This document shows, in pieces, positions 7,765-14,530 of a stretch of 32,935 bases of DNA. A program made the position numbers and the translations under genes. The notes under the pieces were generated by a model that saw nothing but the letters and a program-made list of their open reading frames with translations, had not been told where the DNA came from and ran no database searches. The stretch is taken from contig NZ_NUPZ01000046.1 in the NCBI RefSeq assembly GCF_002584985.1, positions 3,748 to 36,682 on the forward strand, written 5' to 3'. The first letter of the stretch is position 1. Every line of letters starts with the position of its first letter. Source of the stretch: Bacillus sp. AFS029637 (GTDB lineage: Bacteria; Bacillota; Bacilli; Bacillales; Bacillaceae_G).

Positions 7765-7980
7765 ATGAAAAAAGAGTATAACAATAGAATTGAAGTCGTT
7801 TTGGATGTGATCGGAGGAAAGTGGAAATCCCACATTTTACATCATTTAACAAGTGGACCGACAAGAACGGGTGAGTTAAAAAAGTTGGTAACTGGTATTA
7901 CACAAAAGATGCTTACCGAGCAATTGAAAGAGCTTGAAAGGCGAAGTGATAGTGAAAGAGGACGATCATATATGATTTAA
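7765..7980 (+). pseudogene. Truncated HxlR-family transcription regulator
   Basis: The first 55 or so residues are a typical HxlR winged helix-turn-helix: 'VVLDVIGGKWKSHILHHL', 'RTGELKKLVTGITQKMLTEQLKELE'. Where the family continues into the wing (DGxIxRxVYxxVPPKVEYSLT, intact in the paralogue at 18196-18543) this protein turns into unrelated sequence and stops at 71 residues, against about 110-130 usually. Just after ELE another frame reads EVIVKEDD, so a frameshift plus deletion is likely. The ATG at 7765 has AGAAGGAG upstream. Without the wing and C-terminal dimer helix it is unlikely to bind DNA normally. Confidence 0.7.
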
Positions 7981-8046
7981 CACTTCTGTAAGTATAATTT
8001 TGCTATAATAAATACGCACTTATACGAAGGGGAGTTTAATGAGAAA

Positions 8047-8451
8047 ATGAAATCATTCAATATTGATCATTTTATCGCTAGCGTTTTACAATGGATATTA
8101 AATATAGCACTAATCATACTATCCATTGTCTTATCTATCTTTTTAATTAATGAGACAATCACATTTATTCAATACATATTTTCAGCGAAGAAGTATACAT
8201 CTTATAAGTTAGTGGAAAGTATCATTGTTTACTTCTTGTACTTTGAGTTCATCGCATTAATTATTAAGTATTTTAAATCGAATTACCATTTTCCGTTACG
8301 CTATTTTATTTATATCGGGATTACGGCTTTAATTCGATTAATTATTGTGTCGCATGATGAACCGTTTGAGACGTTGTTATATGCAGGTTCCATTCTTGTT
8401 TTAGTTATTGCTTTATACATATCAAATTTGAGAGATTTGAGAAAAGAGTAG
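8047..8451 (+). CDS. psiE: PsiE family phosphate-starvation-inducible membrane protein
   Basis: A 134-residue integral membrane protein with four hydrophobic helices (about 14-36, 58-76, 84-103, 111-128). Length, topology and the segment '[12 protein letters not shown]...[21 protein letters not shown]' fit PsiE, whose E. coli member is induced by phosphate starvation; its molecular role is not known. A consensus TATAAT lies at 8004-8009. The start region is unusual: a three-codon ORF ATG AGA AAA TGA (8039-8050) overlaps the psiE start. AAGGGGAG at 8027-8034 is better spaced for that mini-ORF than for psiE, suggesting translational reinitiation. Confidence 0.8.
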   Translation: MKSFNIDHFIASVLQWILNIALIILSIVLSIFLINETITFIQYIFSAKKYTSYKLVESIIVYFLYFEFIALIIKYFKSNYHFPLRYFIYIGITALIRLIIVSHDEPFETLLYAGSILVLVIALYISNLRDLRKE

Positions 8452-8593
8452 TAGTGCGGACTTTTGTTTGTGCTACTTTTTTATGTCTTGACCTTCAAGT
8501 TGCTTGAAAGTTTACAATGTAAGTAGGGCGTTTGAAATTGAAAAAAATTGAGAAATTAAGTGAAGAGGTTTCTTTTACTTGGAGGTTATAGAA

Positions 8594-9115
8594 ATGAGTC
8601 AGGAATTGAAGTTACGTCCTTTAGAACGGGAAGATTTAAAGTTTGTACATGAACTTAATAATAATGCACATATTATGTCGTATTGGTTTGAAGAGCCGTA
8701 TGAGGCCTTTGTAGAATTGCAGGACTTGTACGATAAACATATACACGATCAAAGTGAACGCCGATTTATCGTTGAGAAAGATAATGAAATGGTTGGATTG
8801 GTCGAGTTAGTAGAAATCGATTATATTCACCGAAGAACGGAATTCCAAATTATTATTGATCCGAGTTATCAAGGTCACGGATATGCAGCTGATGCAACGC
8901 GTTTAGCGATGGATTACGCTTTTTCGGTATTAAATATGCATAAAATATATTTAGTTGTCGATAAAGAGAATGAAAAAGCTGTGCATGTTTATAGAAAGGT
9001 TGGATTTATAGTAGAAGGCGAGCTACAAGATGAATTCTTCGTAGATGGCACGTATCATAATGCAATAAGAATGTGCATGTTTCAGAAGCAATATTTAGAA
9101 AAAAAGCGTTTATAA
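8594..9115 (+). CDS. speG: Spermidine N1-acetyltransferase (GNAT)
   Basis: A GNAT-fold enzyme of 173 residues that transfers acetyl from acetyl-CoA to spermidine or spermine, limiting polyamine toxicity. It is closely similar to E. coli SpeG as recalled: 'LRPLEREDL', '[12 protein letters not shown]', '[15 protein letters not shown]', '[10 protein letters not shown]', the acetyl-CoA loop 'YQGHGYA', and '[16 protein letters not shown]'. The ATG at 8594 is preferred to an in-frame TTG at 8579 because GGAGGT (8581-8586) lies 7 bases before it. Its stop codon lies inside the stem of the following terminator. It appears to be monocistronic. Confidence 0.93.
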   Translation: MSQELKLRPLEREDLKFVHELNNNAHIMSYWFEEPYEAFVELQDLYDKHIHDQSERRFIVEKDNEMVGLVELVEIDYIHRRTEFQIIIDPSYQGHGYAADATRLAMDYAFSVLNMHKIYLVVDKENEKAVHVYRKVGFIVEGELQDEFFVDGTYHNAIRMCMFQKQYLEKKRL

Positions 9116-9142
9116 AGTATTAACTTTATAAACGCTTTTTTT
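9105..9142 (+). terminator. Terminator of speG
   Basis: Perfect 14-bp arms (9105-9118 and 9123-9136) with a 4-base loop and a T run. The left arm contains the speG stop codon. Confidence 0.9.
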
Positions 9143-9184
9143 ATTTGAAATGATATTTATTTATTGTAAAACAATAAAAAATAA

Positions 9185-9213
9185 TTGACTTATAATATAT
9201 ATATCGTTATTAT
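9185..9213 (+). promoter_or_regulatory. Sigma-A promoter of the DUF3955 gene
   Basis: TTGACT (9185-9190) and TATTAT (9208-9213) are separated by 17 bp, about 48 bp before the next start codon. Confidence 0.6.
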
Positions 9214-9260
9214 GATGGTAGTTAGTGAAGAGGAATTTTACGTATAGAGGAGAATGTCTT

Positions 9261-9467
9261 ATGAAAAAATATATAGTATCTATTATGTTAATCGTGCTTG
9301 GAGTTATTTGCTTATCGATACATGGTTCGAATAGTACAGTAGCGGAGAATGGTATGCTAATGGAGCCTTACTTTTTCTTAGTACCAGTAAGTTATTTGCT
9401 ATTCTTTATGGCTATAGTGACAGGTTCATTTACATTTATTCGATTAAACTTAAAAGGGAATAAGTAA
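9261..9467 (+). CDS. Small membrane protein, DUF3955-like
   Basis: A 68-residue protein with two hydrophobic helices (about 3-20 and 34-60) joined by a short loop containing 'VAENGMLMEPYFFLVP'. This loop and the overall length fit DUF3955, a family of unknown function common in the B. cereus group. The ATG at 9261 is chosen over an upstream in-frame TTG at 9225 because AGAGGAGA lies 7 bases before it. A terminator follows directly, separating it from the truncated DUF2975 gene. Confidence 0.75.
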   Translation: MKKYIVSIMLIVLGVICLSIHGSNSTVAENGMLMEPYFFLVPVSYLLFFMAIVTGSFTFIRLNLKGNK

Positions 9468-9478
9468 ATATATATAAG

Positions 9479-9508
9479 CGGCGAGTGATCACATTTGCCG
9501 TTTTTTTG
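9479..9508 (+). terminator. Terminator between the DUF3955 and DUF2975 genes
   Basis: CGGC/GCCG outer arms, an inner GTGATCAC palindrome and seven T. The first codons of the following open frame lie inside this hairpin, which is why that frame looks artificial at its 5' end. Confidence 0.6.
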
Positions 9509-9836
9509 TACGTTTATTTGTATTACAGGAATTCCATATTTTATTTCCTTATTTTTAGGGTGGAAAATATGTTCAGATATTGCTGTAGATGAAGCATTTA
9601 CTTTACAAAATGCGAAGAGATTAAAGGCAATTAGCATTTTATCGATGATGGAAGGTATTTTATATATTGGAGCATTATTGTATATTTCTATAGTAGGGAA
9701 TTATCATACGAGTATTGTAGTGATTCTATTACTTATTTTATTTTTCTCAGTTGTTATATCCATTTTCACTTCTTTACTTTCTCATTTAGTTAGGAAAGCG
9801 AGTGATATACAAGAAGATAACGACTTAACGATTTGA
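9495..9836 (+). pseudogene. DUF2975 membrane protein lacking its N-terminus
   Basis: The open frame encodes 113 residues with three hydrophobic helices. It matches the last two thirds of DUF2975 proteins (YoaS type): 'GIPYFISLFLGWKICSDI...EAFTLQNAKRLKAI' and the typical end 'ASDIQEDNDLTI'. The usual first helix and loop, about 50 residues, are missing, and the frame starts inside the terminator of the upstream gene with no plausible ribosome binding site. A 5' deletion that joined the two is the simplest reading. The downstream XRE regulator, normally the DUF2975 partner, is intact and overlaps its end. Confidence 0.6.
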
Positions 9837-9847
9837 GGTGCTCTGTT

Positions 9848-10060
9848 ATGGCGATTATAGTAAATCTTGATGTAATGTTAGCGAAGCGGAAAATGAGTGT
9901 GACAGAGCTATCTGGCAAGTTAGGAATTACGATGGCAAATGTCTCTATTTTGAAAAACGGAAAAGCGAAAGCGATTAAGTTTTCGACTTTAGAGAAGATA
10001 TGTGAAGTGTTAGAGTGTCAGCCTGGCGATATTTTAGAATATGAAAAGGATGAGTTGTAG
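9848..10060 (+). CDS. Small XRE/Cro-like transcription regulator (YozG type)
   Basis: A 70-residue protein that is almost entirely one helix-turn-helix domain: 'LDVMLAKRKMSVTELSGKLGIT', 'NVSILKNGKAKAIKFSTLEKIC', ending 'CQPGDILEYEKDEL'. This is the short cytoplasmic regulator that regularly follows DUF2975 genes. The ATG at 9848 is preferred to a TTG at 9833, since TGAGGTG (9834-9840) is well placed as ribosome binding site and overlaps the stop of the preceding frame. It probably still regulates its own locus although its membrane partner is truncated. Confidence 0.85.
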   Translation: MAIIVNLDVMLAKRKMSVTELSGKLGITMANVSILKNGKAKAIKFSTLEKICEVLECQPGDILEYEKDEL

Positions 10061-10147
10061 TGAAGTTACGAAAGTGGTTCACTACAGCAACGTATATCCA
10101 GCCCGTTTATTTTTAATTTTGTATGGCGAGAGATACTTCTTATGAAA

Positions 10148-10177
10148 GAAAGCGACCTGTAAAAGAGTCGCTTTTTT
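10148..10177. terminator. Terminator between the XRE gene and crcB2
   Basis: AAGCGAC/GTCGCTT arms with T runs. It lies between converging genes and can serve crcB2 on the minus strand as well as the plus-strand transcript. Confidence 0.7.
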
Positions 10178-10532
10178 ATATTCCACCTAACTTCATCCCG
10201 AGGAATGCGAAGATGATGCCAATCATATAAGTAGCGCTTAAATATATCAATAGTATGCCAAATTTTTTACGATTGAGAAGCTGGAATGTCTCTAATTTAA
10301 ACGTTGAAAATGTAGTAAAAGCACCCATAAAACCAGTACCTAGTAGAAGTTGCCAATCTGTGGTTATTCCCGCTCCAATTATATATCCGAGTAAAAAGGC
10401 TCCCGTTATATTCACAAGAAACGTGGCGATTGGAAAGGAAGTTGTATTTCTTTTTTTAAACCAATTGCTAATGGCAAATCGTGTAATGGCGCCGAAGAAA
10501 CCTCCAGTTGCTACTAATAAAGCCTCCATCAT
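10176..10532 (-). CDS. crcB2: Fluoride channel subunit CrcB/Fluc (second copy)
   Basis: A 118-residue four-helix membrane protein of the CrcB/Fluc fluoride exporter family. The family motifs are visible: '[15 protein letters not shown]', the Asn-containing '[14 protein letters not shown]', and '[17 protein letters not shown]', which holds the phenylalanines and serine/threonine lining the fluoride path. The start overlaps the crcB1 stop (ATGA), so the two are co-translated. In Firmicutes the paired genes may form a heterodimer, as each protein contributes one half of the dual-topology channel; that is knowledge of the family, not visible here. Confidence 0.93.
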   Translation of the reverse strand: MMEALLVATGGFFGAITRFAISNWFKKRNTTSFPIATFLVNITGAFLLGYIIGAGITTDWQLLLGTGFMGAFTTFSTFKLETFQLLNRKKFGILLIYLSATYMIGIIFAFLGMKLGGI

Positions 10533-10942
10533 GAGAAATCACCTTCCGTAAGGCGTTTCTTAATTAAGAAATCACCTAGTGTATAGCCAAGACCAGACAT
10601 AATGAGGCCACCCAGCATGCTACATGATACATATAGGAAAGCTGTGCTCCATTCAGAATGATTGATTAATTGTACGGTTTCTACACTGAACGTTGAAAAC
10701 GTCGTAAAGGAACCGATGAATCCAGTCCCGATGCCTGTAATCACCTCAGAGGGTAAGATGTTCAGCCGAGCGATATAAGTAGTTAGCCAGGCTAATAAGA
10801 AGCAGCCAGCTAAGTTAATAAGTAATGTAGCTAACGGAAATGAATGATGCCAAAATGTATGAATAGTAAGCCCTACATAATAACGGGAAAGAGCTCCTAA
10901 TATACCGGCTATGCCAACGATAATATAAATCAATTTCCTCAC
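10529..10942 (-). CDS. crcB1: Fluoride channel subunit CrcB/Fluc (first copy)
   Basis: The second Fluc-type subunit, 137 residues, with '[10 protein letters not shown]', '[19 protein letters not shown]' and '[17 protein letters not shown]'. It is the first gene after the fluoride riboswitch. The start is uncertain: GTG at 10942 gives the length I recall for the family, but AGAGGTGA lies just downstream of that codon and is better spaced for a TTG at 10933. A longer in-frame reading from 10984 begins inside the riboswitch terminator and is rejected. Confidence 0.92.
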   Translation of the reverse strand: MRKLIYIIVGIAGILGALSRYYVGLTIHTFWHHSFPLATLLINLAGCFLLAWLTTYIARLNILPSEVITGIGTGFIGSFTTFSTFSVETVQLINHSEWSTAFLYVSCSMLGGLIMSGLGYTLGDFLIKKRLTEGDFS

Positions 10943-10960
10943 CTCTTTCATAGTTTGTTC

Positions 10961-11000
10961 AAAAAAATAGACTCCTACCAGCAAGTATACTGGTAGGAGT
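10961..11000 (-). terminator. Fluoride riboswitch expression-platform terminator
   Basis: On the minus strand perfect 11-bp arms (10990-11000 and 10971-10981) with an 8-base loop are followed by CTATTTTTTT. The left arm (ACTCCTACCAG) is also the 3' strand of the fluoride aptamer, so ligand-bound aptamer and terminator are mutually exclusive. Confidence 0.9.
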
Positions 11001-11038
11001 CATTAGCTCAGTAGCGGTTATGGCGAACTCCATCACCT
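10988..11038 (-). ncRNA. Fluoride riboswitch (crcB motif)
   Basis: Read on the minus strand, GGTGATGGAGTTCGCC (starting at 11037) is followed by AACCGC, GAGCTAATGA and CTCCTACC. These are the conserved blocks of the crcB/fluoride aptamer in order: the GGNGATGG start, the AACCGC pseudoknot region and the TGATGRCTCCTACC end. It lies directly before the two fluoride channel genes and overlaps their terminator. Fluoride binding is expected to prevent termination and turn on crcB1-crcB2. Confidence 0.95.
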
Positions 11039-11053
11039 ATGATTATTACATAT

Positions 11054-11083
11054 AGTGTACTAAATATTGATGTTAAATTTCAA
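11054..11083 (-). promoter_or_regulatory. Promoter of the fluoride riboswitch-crcB operon
   Basis: On the minus strand TTGAAA (11083-11078) and TACACT (11059-11054) are separated by 18 bp. Transcription would start about 10 bases before the aptamer. Confidence 0.5.
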
Positions 11084-11235
11084 TGGGAATTTTGAAGTAG
11101 GTTTATTATTAATAACCAAAATGTGGTGATGTGCAATTTTAATTATGATAAAATATTTCTTACGTCTGCTATTTTATTTTAATTAACTGAAAATAAAGAA
11201 AAACGAGTTGTGTTTTTAGAAAAGGAGTCGTTTAT

Positions 11236-12294
11236 TTGAAGAAATTTTTAAAGGTAATACTTATATTTATTTTAATAGGAGTGGGCATTTTAGGTGGGTT
11301 TTTAGGATATATGACACTTACAAAAGAACAGCCGGCTGATGTTATAAGTTTGAAGGTGGAAAATAATAAGGAACGCGTATTAGAGCAAGGAAATGAGTTT
11401 AAAGTTACGACATTCAATATTGGCTATGCTGGATTAGATAAGGGGCAAGACTTCTTTATGGATGGCGGAAAAGGTTCTGGTTCAAGTAGTAAAGAACAGA
11501 CTGAAGTGAACTTAAAGAAGATGCTTTCTTTCTTGCAAAATGAGAATAGTGATTTTACGTTATTACAAGAAGTTGATATAAAATCACTTCGATCATTCGA
11601 TGTAAATGAACATGAATTGTTGAAAAATGGACTATCTGAGTATTCTTCGTCATTTGGAAAGAATTACGATACAAAATGGGTTCCGGTGCCAGTAACAAGT
11701 CCAATGGGATATGCTGAGGCTGGACTAAGTACGTTTTCTAAATATACAGTTCAAAAGGCGACACAGTTCCAATTACCAGGTATGGAGCCTTGGCCAAAAC
11801 GTTTATTTGATTTGGACCGAGCGATTGTTGAGTATAAAATCCCGGTTAATAACGGGAAATTTGTTAGACTCGTAAACTTACATTTGTCTGCTTATGATGA
11901 AGGCGGAAAAATTAGAAAGCAGCAAGTAGAATATTTAAAGGAATATATGAACAAGCATTATCAAAATGGCGATTACGTAATAATGGGTGGAGATTGGAAT
12001 CAATTACTTTCTGATGTTCAATTAAGCGATCCGAGGTTTGTGAAGGAGCGCCCGGAATGGTTAGTAGAGTTGCCGAAAGATTTTACTGACGGAGGATTCC
12101 AGTGGGCTGTAGATCCGTCTGTTATGACTGTGAGAGATGATGTGAAGAAATATGTAGAAGGTGAAAATTTTGTCACGATTATTGATGGCTTCGTCGTTTC
12201 ACCGAATGTTGAGATTGTAAATGTACAAGGGAAAGATTTGAAGTTTGAAAATAGTGATCATAACCCAGTGAGTGCGGTATTTAAGTTGAAGTAA
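11236..12294 (+). CDS. Membrane-anchored endonuclease/exonuclease/phosphatase-fold protein
   Basis: A 352-residue protein with one N-terminal transmembrane helix (about 4-27) and an outward-facing DNase I-like hydrolase domain. Catalytic landmarks of the fold appear in order: 'FKVTTFNIGYAG' (about 55), the metal-binding Glu in 'FTLLQEVD', His in 'VNLHLSAYDEGG', Asp/Asn in 'MGGDWNQ', and the final 'SDHNPVSAVF'. Substrates in this superfamily range from nucleic acids to inositol phosphates and sphingomyelin, so the substrate is not assigned. TTG at 11236 is used because AAAGGAG (11221-11227) lies 8 bases upstream. It is a single gene followed by a hairpin. Confidence 0.85.
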   Translation: MKKFLKVILIFILIGVGILGGFLGYMTLTKEQPADVISLKVENNKERVLEQGNEFKVTTFNIGYAGLDKGQDFFMDGGKGSGSSSKEQTEVNLKKMLSFLQNENSDFTLLQEVDIKSLRSFDVNEHELLKNGLSEYSSSFGKNYDTKWVPVPVTSPMGYAEAGLSTFSKYTVQKATQFQLPGMEPWPKRLFDLDRAIVEYKIPVNNGKFVRLVNLHLSAYDEGGKIRKQQVEYLKEYMNKHYQNGDYVIMGGDWNQLLSDVQLSDPRFVKERPEWLVELPKDFTDGGFQWAVDPSVMTVRDDVKKYVEGENFVTIIDGFVVSPNVEIVNVQGKDLKFENSDHNPVSAVFKLK

Positions 12295-12342
12295 TGAAGT
12301 GAATCAAGTTGCTAGAAGAGATTTTAGAAAAATAATATGACT

Positions 12343-12374
12343 GTAAAGGAGCACAAATAATGTGCTCCTTTTAC
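12343..12374 (+). terminator. Hairpin after the EEP-fold gene
   Basis: Near-perfect arms GTAAAGGAGCAC/GTGCTCCTTTTAC with a 7-base loop. The T run is short and lies inside the stem, so termination strength is uncertain. Confidence 0.6.
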
Positions 12375-12465
12375 ATTTGGTAGGAATTTAATTGCTTTTC
12401 TCATCGTTTTCTGCCAAGCTTAAGGAGAAAAATACTTCAAAGAAAGAATTATATAGGTGACTTAT

Positions 12466-12861
12466 ATGATCGAAGTTAAGACTTCTGAACTTAGTGATGG
12501 AGAATTTAATAGAGGTGTATTTGCAACTCGTGATATTAAAAAGGGTGAGTTGATTCACTCAGCACCAGTTATCTCTTATCCGAATGAACAACATGAACAC
12601 ATTGAGAAAACGTTACTTGCTGACTACGCATTTGAGTATGGGGTAAATCATACGGCATTTCTGTTAGGATACGGCATGTTATTTAATCATGCATATAATC
12701 CGAATGCAACGTATGAAATTGTCTTCGAGAATCATACGTTTAACTTTTTCGCTTATAAGGATATAAAAGCTGGAGAAGAAATTTTAATCAACTATAACGG
12801 TGAAGTTGATGATGACGAACTATTATGGTTTGACAAGGAAAAAGAAGAGAACGATAAGTAA
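12466..12861 (+). CDS. SET domain protein
   Basis: A 131-residue protein consisting of one compact SET domain. Landmarks are 'GVFATRDIKKGELI' (about 20-33), the SAM-site block 'LFNHAYNPNATYE' (variant of NHSCxPN) and 'IKAGEEILINYNG' with the catalytic-type Tyr. SET domains methylate lysines in eukaryotes; stand-alone bacterial ones are poorly characterised, so the substrate is unknown. AGGTGA directly before the ATG at 12466 supports that start over an upstream GTG at 12457. A hairpin with a T run follows. Confidence 0.85.
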   Translation: MIEVKTSELSDGEFNRGVFATRDIKKGELIHSAPVISYPNEQHEHIEKTLLADYAFEYGVNHTAFLLGYGMLFNHAYNPNATYEIVFENHTFNFFAYKDIKAGEEILINYNGEVDDDELLWFDKEKEENDK

Positions 12862-12869
12862 AGCAACGA

Positions 12870-12911
12870 AAAAAGAGTGCATTCCACCGTGGGATGTCCT
12901 CTTTTTTTTGT
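12870..12911 (+). terminator. Terminator of the SET gene
   Basis: AAAAAAGAG and CTCTTTTTTT flank a less perfect inner stem (GCATTCC/GGGATGT). A T run of eight ends the structure. Confidence 0.7.
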
Positions 12912-13244
12912 TGAAGAAGATAAAGTAGAGATTACAAAAAAATACCACTTTCTTTTCATATGGTATAGTAAGATACTGAGGGATAGTGTTTTGAAAAAGT
13001 AATATATTTTACAAATTGTTGTCTTTCTGATGACATGTCAAGTTTAGTAGCCCATTTGGGTTGCTTTATTATGCAATATATATTTTAATATGAGTGGCAC
13101 CTCTTATAAATTAAGAGGTTTATAGGTGTCTCGAATTGATTTTGGGTACACTGTATCCACCACTTTAGGTTCGTTCATGTATGTGGGGATATTATGGGCC
13201 CGTATAACGGGATAAAAAGAATATAGAAATAGAGGAATCGTAAA
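12912..13244. other. Gene-poor region before murB, with hairpins and a possible relic ORF
   Basis: Apart from the candidate micro-ORF at 13126-13215, this stretch holds two hairpins: GCCCATTTGGGTTGC near 13051-13065, and CCTCTTA/TAAGAGG at 13100-13118 nested between CACCT and AGGTG. No recognised riboswitch fits. It may carry the murB promoter and leader. Confidence 0.4.
13126..13215 (+). CDS. Candidate 29-residue membrane micro-ORF or gene relic
   Basis: A GTG at 13126 is preceded by AAGAGG at a 6-base spacing and opens 29 codons starting SRIDFGYTVS and ending ILWARITG, with a hydrophobic centre of about 20 residues. The same frame extends upstream to an ATG at 13090 (SGTSYKLRGL) but a TAG at 13123-13125 interrupts it, so it may be the relic of a 41-codon gene. 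The residue composition looks protein-like, but no family is recognised and chance remains a real possibility. Confidence 0.25.
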   Translation: MSRIDFGYTVSTTLGSFMYVGILWARITG

Positions 13245-14159
13245 ATGAATATGCAAGAGGTTTATGAATATTTAAGTACGGTATTGCCTGAAGGTCATGT
13301 GAAACAAGATGAAATGTTAAAGAATCATACGCATATTAAAGTTGGCGGAAAAGCAGATGTGTTTGTTGCGCCTACGAATTATGATGAAATTCAAGAAGTT
13401 ATTAAATATGCTAACCAATATAATATTCCAGTTACGTTTTTAGGAAACGGTTCGAATGTCATTATTAAAGACGGTGGTATTCGAGGGATTACAGTAAGTT
13501 TAATTCATATTACAGGTGTTACTGTAACAGGAACGACGATTGTAGCACAGTGCGGTGCAGCAATTATTGATGTATCACGCATTGCATTAGATCACAATTT
13601 AACAGGTCTTGAGTTTGCTTGTGGTATTCCAGGTTCAGTTGGCGGAGCATTATATATGAATGCTGGTGCTTACGGCGGTGAAGTATCGTTTGTGTTAACA
13701 GAAGCTGTCGTAATGACGGGTGATGGAGACTTATGTACTTTAACGAAAGATGAATTTGCATTTGGATATCGTAAGAGTGTATTTGCGAACAATCATTACA
13801 TTATTCTTGAAGCGAAGTTTGAACTTGAAGAAGGTGTACGTGAAGAAATTAAAGAGAAAATGGATGATTTAACGTTTAAGCGTGAATCAAAACAGCCTCT
13901 AGAATATCCTTCATGTGGTAGCGTATTTAAGCGCCCACCAAACAACTTTGCTGGTAAATTGATTCAAGAATCAGGACTACAGGGTAAGCGAATTGGTGGA
14001 GTGGAAGTTTCTTTAAAACATGCTGGATTTATGGTGAATGTTGATAACGGAACGGCACAAGATTACATCGATTTAATTCACTTCGTACAAAAAACAGTTG
14101 AAGAGAAATTTGGCGTGAAGTTAGAGCGAGAAGTAAGGATTATTGGAGAAGATAAGTAA
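13245..14159 (+). CDS. murB: UDP-N-acetylenolpyruvoylglucosamine reductase
   Basis: A cytoplasmic flavoenzyme of 304 residues that reduces UDP-GlcNAc-enolpyruvate to UDP-MurNAc using NADPH, an early step of peptidoglycan synthesis. The FAD-binding half has '[17 protein letters not shown]' and '[17 protein letters not shown]'. The substrate half has '[20 protein letters not shown]', 'FGYRKSVF', the catalytic Ser in '[11 protein letters not shown]' (about 221-230) and '[10 protein letters not shown]'. The length and short substrate loop fit the type II enzymes of Gram-positive bacteria. Members of the B. cereus group carry two murB genes, and this one reads as the copy next to tyrS. Confidence 0.95.
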   Translation: MNMQEVYEYLSTVLPEGHVKQDEMLKNHTHIKVGGKADVFVAPTNYDEIQEVIKYANQYNIPVTFLGNGSNVIIKDGGIRGITVSLIHITGVTVTGTTIVAQCGAAIIDVSRIALDHNLTGLEFACGIPGSVGGALYMNAGAYGGEVSFVLTEAVVMTGDGDLCTLTKDEFAFGYRKSVFANNHYIILEAKFELEEGVREEIKEKMDDLTFKRESKQPLEYPSCGSVFKRPPNNFAGKLIQESGLQGKRIGGVEVSLKHAGFMVNVDNGTAQDYIDLIHFVQKTVEEKFGVKLEREVRIIGEDK

Positions 14160-14212
14160 TAAAGGAATACGTATGAAGATGCGAATTATTTTAAAATAAT
14201 ATTTGGTGATTA

Positions 14213-14241
14213 TTGACAATTTGTTTTTAATTCAATATAAT
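14213..14241 (+). promoter_or_regulatory. Sigma-A promoter of the T-box-tyrS transcript
   Basis: Consensus TTGACA (14213-14218) and consensus TATAAT (14236-14241) at 17-bp spacing, upstream of the T-box leader. Confidence 0.9.
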
Positions 14242-14261
14242 GGCTAATAATTTAACAAATA

Positions 14262-14501
14262 ACATACGTTGAAAGAGCCCAGTAGCAGTTTGTCACTGTT
14301 AACGAGAGAGCTAGGGGTTGCTGGAACCTAGCACAAACAAACTTGTGAATTACACTCTGGAGTATCTTAGGTAATGCTAAGCGGATTGGCAATCGATATT
14401 ATTGCTAAGAGTGGTATGAGTAGCTATGCTATTTATGCAAACTGGGTGGTAACACGGTGAATAATCGTCCCTATGTCTATCGTAGACATAGGGACTTTTT
14501 T
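14262..14501 (+). ncRNA. Tyrosine T-box leader
   Basis: The leader has the hallmarks of a T-box riboswitch: a long stem I (with AGCTAGG/CCTAGC arms), a TAC specifier (14351-14353) in GAATTACACTC, and the T-box sequence AACTGGGTGGTAACACGG at 14450-14467, whose TGGT can pair with the ACCA end of uncharged tRNA-Tyr. It ends in a terminator with 13-bp perfect arms (14467-14479 and 14483-14495) plus six T. UAC is a tyrosine codon, which agrees with the gene it controls. Uncharged tRNA-Tyr should favour read-through into tyrS. Confidence 0.95.
14467..14501 (+). terminator. T-box terminator ahead of tyrS
   Basis: GTCCCTATGTCTA and its exact complement flank a 3-base loop, followed by six T. The alternative antiterminator would use the 5' arm together with the T-box sequence. 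Confidence 0.92.
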
Positions 14502-14530
14502 GTTTGAAAAAATAAAGGGGATGACAAAAC

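Noticed and set aside
10943-10984. N-terminal extension of crcB1
   Set aside because: These codons lie inside the riboswitch terminator and have no homology support; the family protein begins at about 10942 or 10933.
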